From positions 1-15,762 of the forward strand of contig JAHXIM010000310.1 in assembly GCA_025655635.1 (NCBI GenBank): 15,762 nucleotides of DNA. The letters are read 5' to 3'. The translations under genes and the position numbers were made by a program. Under the pieces are notes generated by a model. The model was not told the DNA's origin. It saw only the letters and a program-made list of their open reading frames with translations, and ran no database searches. How positions within the stretch are numbered: the first letter of the stretch is position 1; each line of letters begins with the position of its first letter. The stretch comes from a gamma proteobacterium symbiont of Lucinoma myriamae (GTDB taxonomy: Bacteria > Pseudomonadota > Gammaproteobacteria > GRL18). Below, in pieces: positions 7,046-13,735 of this stretch.

Positions 7046-8149
7046 TTGAGTAAGAAATATAGTTCAGAGCCAAAGAGATGTTTGATCATCGGCCCTTCCT
7101 GGGTCGGTGATATGGTGATGGCACAAAGTCTGTTTATGGTTCTTAAGCAGCAAGACCCCGCACTGCAAATTGATGTGATGGCACCTGCGTGGAGCAATGC
7201 ACTGCTGGAACGTATGCCTGAAGTGGCTGAGATACTTGATATGCCGCTGGGGCATGGTCAATTACAACTAAAACAACGCTATCAACTGGGCCAATCATTG
7301 CGTAAAAAACACTATGATCAGGCCATATTATTACCCAATTCTCTTAAATCAGCCTTAGTCCCTTTCTGGGCAGCAATTGCACAACGTACGGGCTATGTGG
7401 GTGAAATGCGTTATGGTTTGCTCAATGATATCCGCAAACTGAATAAATCTGTTTTAACGATGACCGTGCAGCGTTTTGTCGCTCTGGCTTATCCCAAAGA
7501 GCATATGCTTGATGTGCAATTTATCGATATAAACAATATTCCAGTACCGGCTTTAAAAGTTAATGCAGATAAAGTGAGTGCGGCATTAAATAAATTTCAC
7601 TTAACGACCCAACAGCCTGTTCTGGCCTTATGTCCTGGTGCAGAATACGGCCCGGCTAAACAATGGCCGGCACGGCATTATGCGGCTTTGGCAAAAGAGA
7701 AGCTCTCTCAGGGCTGGCTGGTTTGGATTTTCGGCTCACAAAAAGATCATGCCATGGGTGAAGAAATCACGCAGCTGCTGGATCAGCAGGCTGTTAATCT
7801 ATGTGGTCAGACACAATTGGCAGAAGCAATTGACTTAATGTCAGTCAGTAAAACCGTCGTGAGTAATGATTCAGGTTTAATGCACATGGGGGCAGCCCTG
7901 GGTGTGCCGATAGTGGGTGTTTATGGTTCCAGCGATCCGGGATTTACACCGCCGTTGGGTAATAGCAGCGCCATGGTCAGTTTAAATCTGGATTGCAGTC
8001 CCTGTTTTAAACGAGTGTGTCCACTGGGGCATACGAATTGTCTGGAAAATCTTACGCCTGAAATGGTGATTGATGCCTTAGCTGATTTGAATAAAGATAG
8101 TTTGTCTCAGTCCGATCAGGATTGCTCTTTGCCTGGGGAGAAAGAGTGA
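7046..8149 (+). CDS. waaF: ADP-heptose:LPS heptosyltransferase II (WaaF)
   Basis: WaaF (GT9, GT-B fold) adds the second L-glycero-D-manno-heptose to the Hep-Kdo2-lipid A core on the cytoplasmic face of the inner membrane. CLIIGPSWVGDMVMAQSL, DVMAPAW, MPLGHGQL, LPNSLKSALVPF, MRYGLLND, CPGAEYGPAKQWP, TNDSGLMH-like SNDSGLMHMGAALG and YGSSDPGFTPPL follow the E. coli protein almost block by block. The frame is open from ATG 6974, but that start overlaps the zinc-finger gene and adds a tail that fits no family member. I prefer TTG 7046, with a GAG nine bases upstream, giving ~367 aa. The C-terminus carries a C-x2-C-x4-C-x6-C cluster that the E. coli enzyme lacks. The stop overlaps the waaC start (GTGA). 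Confidence 0.95.
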   Translation: MSKKYSSEPKRCLIIGPSWVGDMVMAQSLFMVLKQQDPALQIDVMAPAWSNALLERMPEVAEILDMPLGHGQLQLKQRYQLGQSLRKKHYDQAILLPNSLKSALVPFWAAIAQRTGYVGEMRYGLLNDIRKLNKSVLTMTVQRFVALAYPKEHMLDVQFIDINNIPVPALKVNADKVSAALNKFHLTTQQPVLALCPGAEYGPAKQWPARHYAALAKEKLSQGWLVWIFGSQKDHAMGEEITQLLDQQAVNLCGQTQLAEAIDLMSVSKTVVSNDSGLMHMGAALGVPIVGVYGSSDPGFTPPLGNSSAMVSLNLDCSPCFKRVCPLGHTNCLENLTPEMVIDALADLNKDSLSQSDQDCSLPGEKE

Positions 8150-9207
8150 AAAAAGTATTAATCATTAAAACATCCTCTCTGGGTGATGTGATACATACTT
8201 TACCGGCGCTGACTGATGCGCAAACTGCTCTTGGTAAGATACAATTTGACTGGGTAGTGGAAGAAAATTTTTCAGAAATTCCAGCCTGGCATCCAGCGGT
8301 CAGAAAGATTATTCCTGTGGCGCTCAGGCGCTGGCGCAAACAGATTTTTAAGACCTTTTTTGGTGGCGGCAAGGATAATGAATGGCAGCACTGCAAACAA
8401 CAACTAAAGCAGGATCACTATGATTATGTCATCGATGCTCAGGGCTTGCTGAAAAGTGCTTTTCTGACTCGTTTTACCCGAGGCGAAACTTATGGTCTGG
8501 ATAAACAATCTGCCCGTGAACCTTTAGCGGCACGTTTTTACCAGCATCCGCAGAGCATTGCAAAACAACAACATGCAGTGGAACGAGTCAGGCAATTATT
8601 TGCTCAAAGTTTGGGTTATTCCCTCAATGATCTGCCACTGGACTATGGTATAAAAGATGGCATACAAGAAGATATAAAGTCATCATCAGAAGTGAATAAT
8701 AACGCTTCGCGCTCAATTCTTTTTTTACATGGTACAACCTGGGATACAAAACACTGGCCGCAACAATACTGGCTTGAATTAGCCGAGCAAGTGACCGCTC
8801 AGGGTCATAATATCCTGCTTCCCTGGGGTAATGAGGTAGAACGCCAGAGAGCGTTAAACATAAAACAGCAATGTAAACTGGCACAGCAGGTTGCCGTGCT
8901 GGATAAACTGAATCTTAATGAATTAGTACAAAAAATGGTGACTGCTGATGCCGTTATTGCCGTTGATACCGGGTTGGCTCACTTAGCCGCGGCATTAGAT
9001 AAGCCGACAATTGCCGTGTACGGCCCAACCAGTCCGGGATTAACCGGTACTTATGGTATTAATCAGGTGCATTTACAGGCTGATTATGAATGTGCACCCT
9101 GCTTCAGGAAGCAATGTTATAAAACAAAAAATAATATCAACCCAGAGTGCTATAATGATATTAAACCGGAGCGGGTAATGACTTCTTTAAATACCTTTCT
9201 TAAATAA
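8146..9207 (+). CDS. waaC: ADP-heptose:LPS heptosyltransferase I (WaaC)
   Basis: WaaC adds the first heptose to Kdo2-lipid A (GT9 family, cytoplasmic side of the inner membrane). VLIIKTSSLGDVIHTLPALTDAQ at the N-terminus, FDWVVEENFSEIPAWHPAV, ALRRWRKQ, VIDAQGLLKSA, SAREPLAARFY, IAKQQHAVERVRQLFAQSLGY and AVDTGLAHLAAALDKPTIAVYG match E. coli WaaC closely. GTG 8146 is chosen as the start because GGGGAG (8135-8140) lies 5 nt before it and it overlaps the waaF stop by four bases, a sign of translational coupling. An in-frame upstream start at 8122 would add eight unconserved residues. The product is 353 aa. The C-terminal region has a Cys cluster (CAPCFRKQC, then a fourth Cys) paralogous to that in the neighbouring WaaF. 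Confidence 0.96.
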   Translation: MKKVLIIKTSSLGDVIHTLPALTDAQTALGKIQFDWVVEENFSEIPAWHPAVRKIIPVALRRWRKQIFKTFFGGGKDNEWQHCKQQLKQDHYDYVIDAQGLLKSAFLTRFTRGETYGLDKQSAREPLAARFYQHPQSIAKQQHAVERVRQLFAQSLGYSLNDLPLDYGIKDGIQEDIKSSSEVNNNASRSILFLHGTTWDTKHWPQQYWLELAEQVTAQGHNILLPWGNEVERQRALNIKQQCKLAQQVAVLDKLNLNELVQKMVTADAVIAVDTGLAHLAAALDKPTIAVYGPTSPGLTGTYGINQVHLQADYECAPCFRKQCYKTKNNINPECYNDIKPERVMTSLNTFLK

Positions 9208-9223
9208 AAGTGCTGAAATAAAA

Positions 9224-10396
9224 ATGAAACTGGCCTTTGTACTTTTTAAATACTTTCCTTATGGTGGTCTGGAACGGGATTTTCTGCGCATTGCAAAAAT
9301 ATGTCAGTCCCGTGGACATGAAATATCCGTGTATAGTTTTATCTGGGAAGGTGATGTGCCTGAGGAATTTAAGCTTACCTTAATTCCCGTTAAAGGCATC
9401 AGTAATCATCAGCGTATCAGTGATTTTTCCAATAAATTCTCTCAGCTTTTGATAAAAGCTGAGGCAACCGAACGATTTGATCTGGTGGTCGGTTTTAATA
9501 AAATGAAAGACCTCGACTTATACTATGCAGCCGATCCCTGTTATGAAGCCAAGGTGCGTGAACAGCATGGTAAGCTCTATCGTTTAGGAGGACGCTATAA
9601 AGTATTTCAAAGTATGGAAGAATCTGTATTTTCAGAAGATAAAAATGTTGAACTGCTCTTTATCTCTGATATACAAATGGAGAATTTCAAAAAAATCTAT
9701 CACACACCCGGCGAACGTTTTCATTCATTGCCGCCGGGTGTCGATCGCTCCCGCATCAGACCCGACAATGCCGATGAAATCCGTACCAGAGTTCGCAGCG
9801 GCTTATCATTAAAAGAAGATGATAAATTATTACTGATGATTGGTACGGGCTATAAACGTAAAGGTGTTGATAGGGCAATGGAGGCGTTAGCCAGCTTGCC
9901 TGAGCTACTAAGAAGCAAAACGTATTTACTGGTAGCCGGTGAAGATAAACTCAAAAAATATAAGGCACTGGCTAAAAAACTAGGTATCGAAAATCAGGTA
10001 CATCTTCCTGGCACAAGAGATGATGTGCCGGAGCTGCTTCTGGCCAGCGACTTATTTATGCATCCGGCTCGTCATGAAAATACCGGAACCGTATTATTAG
10101 AAGCCATCGCAGCCGGTATTCCTCAAGTGATCAGCGGCGTTTGCGGTTATGCCTTTCATATTGAAAATGCTCAGGCAGGTAAAGTACTATCAGAGCCTTT
10201 TCAACAAACTGAATATAATAAAGTCTTACTGGATATGCTGACTTCCGAACACTGGCAGCAATGGCAGGACAATGCTCTACACTATATGCGCAATAGTGAT
10301 ATCTTTAGTATGCCGGATAAAGTTTCGGATATTATTGAAGCCACTGGCAGGCAGCGTTCTGTAGCTAATATCTATAAAAATTATCAATTAGACTAA
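9224..10396 (+). CDS. waaG: LPS core glucosyltransferase (WaaG-type, GT4)
   Basis: WaaG adds the first outer-core hexose to heptose II; it uses UDP-glucose in E. coli, and the sugar donor here cannot be read from sequence. The 390 residues have the GT-B two-domain form. FVLFKYFPYGGLERDFLRIA at the N-terminus is close to the E. coli sequence, as are SFIWEGDVP, VGFNKMKDLDLYYAADPCY and LPPGVDRSRI. The C-terminal domain has GTGYKRKGVDRAMEAL (~205-220) and the retaining-GT4 EX7E element HPARHENTGTVLLEA with Glu285 and Glu293, then GVCGYAFHI. ATG 9224 follows waaC by 16 bp; the binding site is weak (GAAATAAAA). The enzyme is peripheral on the inner membrane. Confidence 0.93.
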   Translation: MKLAFVLFKYFPYGGLERDFLRIAKICQSRGHEISVYSFIWEGDVPEEFKLTLIPVKGISNHQRISDFSNKFSQLLIKAEATERFDLVVGFNKMKDLDLYYAADPCYEAKVREQHGKLYRLGGRYKVFQSMEESVFSEDKNVELLFISDIQMENFKKIYHTPGERFHSLPPGVDRSRIRPDNADEIRTRVRSGLSLKEDDKLLLMIGTGYKRKGVDRAMEALASLPELLRSKTYLLVAGEDKLKKYKALAKKLGIENQVHLPGTRDDVPELLLASDLFMHPARHENTGTVLLEAIAAGIPQVISGVCGYAFHIENAQAGKVLSEPFQQTEYNKVLLDMLTSEHWQQWQDNALHYMRNSDIFSMPDKVSDIIEATGRQRSVANIYKNYQLD

Positions 10397-10402
10397 AGTT
10401 AA

Positions 10403-11935
10403 ATGAAAGACGTGGTCGAAAATGTCACATTAGAAGCCTTACAAAAAGCCAGTTTTACGATGGCTTTGCCGGTAAATATCAAATCTAAAGATAGTGTTAT
10501 TCAATGTAATGAATTACTGCGCATCGTACCAGGAAAGCGTCTGGTTTTTTCTGGTCTCTTGTTTAAGAAAAAAGCAAATGGAAAAGCAGAACAAAAAGTT
10601 ATTATTAAACTTTTTGTGCATAGTGCTAAAGCAAAAAAACACTGGAAAAGAGAATGCGCCGGAGCAAAATTGCTCAGTGATAATAATATTCTGACACCAA
10701 AAATTGTTAAGCAGGGACTTTCAGACTCAGGTATTTATTACCTTATTTTTCCCTATATTGAAGGTCAAAATCTGGCCCAATTCTGGCGAGAGCATTCTCA
10801 GCTTAAAAGAGAACAAAAACTCAATGAATTATTAACTGTTTTAGAAAAACATCATAGTGCCGGCTTAGCTCATCAGGATGTGCATTATGCCAATTTTTAT
10901 CTTGCTGATGCCTTAACGACGGAAAAAGACTCTGTATATACGTTAGATGGTGAAGAAGTTAAAGCGAGTAGTGAGCCGTTAAATAAAAAAAATCGTTTAA
11001 AAAATCTGGCCTTGTTTCTGGCACAGACCTTTGATGTCAATCAGGCAGTGAGTTGCTCTCTATTGAAAGAGTATCTCTCTATAAGTGCGTTACCATTAGA
11101 TAAACAGGACTGTGAACAATTCTGGCAATGGATTAAAGATTCTCAGCAACAGCGTATTACTCAGTATTTAAAAAAGATGGTCAGAGAATGTACTGATGTT
11201 ATTTATGATAAAAAAATAATTAATCATAAAAAGCAGGGCTATAGCTTATGTCGCAGAGAGTATCACAGTCCGGCCATACAACAATTACTGAATCAGCCGG
11301 AACAGTTTTTTCAGGATGATAATGCGGAATATTTAAAACAGGGAAATACCTGTACTGTAAAATCGATATTAGTGGATAATGAACGCTATGTGGTGAAACG
11401 TTATAATCCCAAGGGCATAGCTTATGAGCTAAAACACAAGGGGAAAATTTCCCGAGCAAGAAAATCATGGCTTAATGCGCACTTACTGCGATTTATGGGC
11501 ATCTTCACTCCTGAGCCTGTTGCACTGATTGAACAGCAAGCAGCTTTAGGGAAACGCTGCAGTTATTTTATTTGCAAATTTCAGCCGGGACAGACTAGCT
11601 GGGACTACTTTTGTGAGGAATCTGTTGAAGCTCGTCTTGAAGGTAAGAGTGAAGCGTCAGGAGATAAAAAAAAGGCTGTTGCTGATAGCTTAGTTGCAGT
11701 TCTTAATCAACTGAGTGACTACCAGATCACTCATGGTGATCTCAAAGGCAGTAATTTCCTGATCCATCAGGAGCAAGTTTACCTGCTGGATCTGGATGCC
11801 ATGAGCCAACATAAATTTAACTGGCAGTTTACTAAAAACTGGCAGCGGGACAAACACCGTTTTTTAAAAAACTGGGATAAAAAAGCCTGTTATAAACCCT
11901 GGAAGGCTTATTTTAGTCAATTAATTAAAGTTTGA
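10403..11935 (+). CDS. Tandem two-domain LPS kinase-like protein
   Basis: The 510 residues contain two protein-kinase-like domains in a row. Domain 1 (~40-215) has Lys69 (VIIKLF), Glu84, the catalytic loop HQDVHYAN (His157, Asp159, Asn164) and a DG metal site (Asp182). Domain 2 (~310-500) has Lys332 (VVKRYN), HGDLKGSN (His444, Asp446, Asn451) and LLDLD (Asp463, Asp465). Both therefore keep the ATP-site lysine, catalytic Asp, Asn and metal Asp. The second resembles RfaP/Kdo-kinase folds. Its place between waaG and waaP points to sugar phosphorylation in the LPS core, as proposed for the extra kinase-like genes (WapP, WapQ) of the Pseudomonas core locus. The substrate is unknown. ATG 10403 lies 6 nt after the waaG stop. 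An eight-A run (11666-11673) falls inside domain 2. Confidence 0.8.
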   Translation: MKDVVENVTLEALQKASFTMALPVNIKSKDSVIQCNELLRIVPGKRLVFSGLLFKKKANGKAEQKVIIKLFVHSAKAKKHWKRECAGAKLLSDNNILTPKIVKQGLSDSGIYYLIFPYIEGQNLAQFWREHSQLKREQKLNELLTVLEKHHSAGLAHQDVHYANFYLADALTTEKDSVYTLDGEEVKASSEPLNKKNRLKNLALFLAQTFDVNQAVSCSLLKEYLSISALPLDKQDCEQFWQWIKDSQQQRITQYLKKMVRECTDVIYDKKIINHKKQGYSLCRREYHSPAIQQLLNQPEQFFQDDNAEYLKQGNTCTVKSILVDNERYVVKRYNPKGIAYELKHKGKISRARKSWLNAHLLRFMGIFTPEPVALIEQQAALGKRCSYFICKFQPGQTSWDYFCEESVEARLEGKSEASGDKKKAVADSLVAVLNQLSDYQITHGDLKGSNFLIHQEQVYLLDLDAMSQHKFNWQFTKNWQRDKHRFLKNWDKKACYKPWKAYFSQLIKV

Positions 11936-11937
11936 TC

Positions 11938-12780
11938 ATGCATATAGAATTAAGCAAAGCATTTGCTCAACAATGGCACAACAAAGATCCTTTTATTGAG
12001 GCAGAAAACCTTCAGGGAGAAGTGTTTCGTGCGCTCGAAGCACGTAAAACACTGCGTTTTTCATTGTCTGATATGGGGCATGAAAAAAGCTATTTTATTA
12101 AAATTCACCGCGGTGTTGGCTGGTTTGAAATTATTGAAAACCTGCTCCGCTTGCGTTTACCCGTTCTTGGAGCCAAAAATGAATATCTGGCCATCAAGAA
12201 ATTAGAAGCATTGCATATCGACACCATGCATATCGCCGGATATGCGCTAAAAGGTAAAAATCCAGCACGACAACAATCCTTTATTATTACTGAAGATTTA
12301 ATCAATACCATCAGTCTGGAAGATTTTTGTGCAGACTGGCCGCAAACACCACCAAAGTTCAGACTCAAACAAAGTCTTATCAGCAAACTGGCTCATATCA
12401 GCAGTACCATGCATGAGAATGGTATTAATCACCGAGATTTTTATATTTGTCACTTTCTTTTGGAAAAGAGTCTACTGGAGAAGAATCAGGACCAAGAGCA
12501 ACTGGATTATGAGTCACTCAAAGTCTCATTAATTGACCTTCATCGGGCACAAATACGACAACACACTCCGCAGCGCTGGATTGTAAAAGACATTGCCAGT
12601 CTTTATTTCTCGGCCATGAATATCGGCATGACACAACGGGATTTTTATCGTTTTATGAAAGGCTATCATCATTGCTCATTGCGAGACTGTTTGACCCTGC
12701 ATGGTGATTTTTGGCAAAAAGTCGAGCTGCAGGGACGTAAACTATGGCGTAGAAAGCAACGTAAGGGTGATGCGATTTAA
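11938..12780 (+). CDS. waaP: LPS core heptose(I) kinase (WaaP/RfaP)
   Basis: WaaP phosphorylates O4 of heptose I using ATP on the cytoplasmic face. The negative charges strengthen the outer membrane through divalent cations, and the enzyme is essential in P. aeruginosa. The 280 residues track E. coli RfaP: KDPF near 16-19, LQGEVFRALEARKTLRF (25-41), YFIKIHRG (Lys55), LPVLGAKNE, FIITEDL, ISLEDFCADW, INHRDFYICHF (His165, Asp167), SLIDLHRAQIR (Asp200), KDIASLYFSAMNIGMTQRDFYRFMK. ATG 11938 is 2 nt after the previous stop. The frame also opens at a TTG two codons earlier that overlaps that stop, but the ATG matches the family. A palindrome spans its stop codon. Confidence 0.96.
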   Translation: MHIELSKAFAQQWHNKDPFIEAENLQGEVFRALEARKTLRFSLSDMGHEKSYFIKIHRGVGWFEIIENLLRLRLPVLGAKNEYLAIKKLEALHIDTMHIAGYALKGKNPARQQSFIITEDLINTISLEDFCADWPQTPPKFRLKQSLISKLAHISSTMHENGINHRDFYICHFLLEKSLLEKNQDQEQLDYESLKVSLIDLHRAQIRQHTPQRWIVKDIASLYFSAMNIGMTQRDFYRFMKGYHHCSLRDCLTLHGDFWQKVELQGRKLWRRKQRKGDAI

Positions 12781-12810
12781 TCGCAGAAAGATCATGTTTA
12801 ATTTTTTTTT
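12771..12810 (+). repeat. Palindrome over the waaP stop, followed by a nine-T run
   Basis: TGCGATT (12771-12777), one central T, AATCGCA (12779-12785) form a perfect palindrome containing the waaP stop (12778-12780). As RNA it would fold as a 5-bp stem with a 5-nt loop. A run of nine T follows at 12802-12810, sixteen bases beyond the stem. The separation is too wide for a classic terminator, so attenuation between waaP and the next kinase is only a possibility. Confidence 0.35.
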
Positions 12811-12821
12811 CAAATAGACTA

Positions 12822-13610
12822 ATGGCAAAAAAAATATTCTGGCACATCATTCCCGAATTTCAAGAAACAACACTGGGTAAACTGTTTGAGAACTTTGATG
12901 ATGCCTATCAATTTAATGATGACTTTAATAAAGCTAATGGCTTTAAATGTGAATTTATTACTAAAAGCCCCCTGAGTCAGGTTTATAAAGTTACCATTGA
13001 AGATAAGAGTTTTTATCTGAAAAAATACAATATTTCCCGAAAAAAAATCCAACGTTATCTGGGCCAGAGCAAAATAAGAACGGAATGGGAAAACTTGTTA
13101 TGGTTTCAGGCGCTCAATATTCCTGCTGCCAAAGTGGTTGCCTATGGTCAGGAAACCAAAGGCTGGATCACTCATAGAGGTATTTTGATAACCGAAGAGC
13201 TTGTTAACACCAGTGATCTGGCTAATATTGCTGATGAACATCCTCATCTTATACAACAGGCTGACTGGGTTGCAAAGGTAAGTCATCAGGTTGCTGAGGC
13301 CGCCAGAATATTGCATCAGCATCGTTTTGCTCATAATGACTTTAAATGGCGCAATATTATGGTCGATATTAAAGCCGATTATCCACAGATATACCTGATT
13401 GATTGCCCCTCTGGTATGAAATGGTACAAACCATTTTTAGAATTCCGCATTATAAAAGATCTGGCCTGTCTGGATAAACGAGCAAAATATGAATTATCAA
13501 AAAAACAGCGACTGGCCTTTTACAAAGATTATGCTCAATGCCGGAAACTGACTGCAAATGATAAAAAACGCATCCGAAAAATTTTGCAGTTTTTCCACAA
13601 TAGAGAATAA
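12822..13610 (+). CDS. LPS kinase, InaA/WaaP superfamily (WapP-like)
   Basis: The 262 residues form one kinase-like domain. Lys67 (YLKKY) is the probable ATP-binding lysine, Glu90 (TEWENL) the helix-C glutamate, FAHNDFKWRN (His171, Asp173, Asn178) the catalytic loop, and LIDCPSG (Asp194) the metal site. The catalytic set is complete. Of the Pseudomonas core kinases it most resembles WapP, the proposed second heptose kinase, but acceptor and position cannot be read from sequence. It has its own short intergenic gap of 41 bp after waaP, containing a nine-T run. No clear Shine-Dalgarno precedes ATG 12822, suggesting weak or coupled translation. The N-terminal ~45 residues are charged and soluble, and no membrane helix is seen. 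Confidence 0.85.
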   Translation: MAKKIFWHIIPEFQETTLGKLFENFDDAYQFNDDFNKANGFKCEFITKSPLSQVYKVTIEDKSFYLKKYNISRKKIQRYLGQSKIRTEWENLLWFQALNIPAAKVVAYGQETKGWITHRGILITEELVNTSDLANIADEHPHLIQQADWVAKVSHQVAEAARILHQHRFAHNDFKWRNIMVDIKADYPQIYLIDCPSGMKWYKPFLEFRIIKDLACLDKRAKYELSKKQRLAFYKDYAQCRKLTANDKKRIRKILQFFHNRE

Positions 13611-13679
13611 ATACCTTTCACCCTGCAGTTTCTACTACTGTAACTTATGCCAGAAAATTGCTAAAATCACCCATAAATT

Positions 13680-13694
13680 GAGATAAAATATCTC
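13680..13694. repeat. Short perfect inverted repeat upstream of the carbamoyltransferase
   Basis: GAGATA (13680-13685), AAA, TATCTC (13689-13694) lie in the 107-bp gap before the carbamoyltransferase, about 40 bp upstream of its start. This is the largest gap in the LPS run and may hold a separate promoter or operator, though no convincing -35/-10 pair was found. Confidence 0.3.
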
Positions 13695-13720
13695 TCTGAA
13701 CACTTTTACTCCCATAAATG

Positions 13721-13735
13721 AAGGAACACTTTGTG
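13721..13735 (+). promoter_or_regulatory. Ribosome binding site selecting GTG 13733
   Basis: AAGGA (13721-13725) stands 7 nt before GTG 13733, an ideal spacing. The alternative ATG at 13718 lies directly against this motif and has no binding site of its own. Starting at GTG gives M-PLITLGLSGSLNHDPSAAL, which opens at the family's usual first residues. Confidence 0.65.

Noticed and set aside
8052..8396. 114-codon minus-strand frame
   Set aside because: Antisense to the waaF end and the conserved waaC start; no binding site, and waaC is certain.
11666..11673. Eight-A run in the tandem kinase as a phase-variation switch
   Set aside because: Runs of seven to eight A also occur in the housekeeping gene glnE, so it is expected from the AT-rich, lysine-rich coding and not a special signal.
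12105..12386. 93-codon minus-strand frame antisense to waaP
   Set aside because: waaP matches its family over this whole span; the antisense frame has no support.
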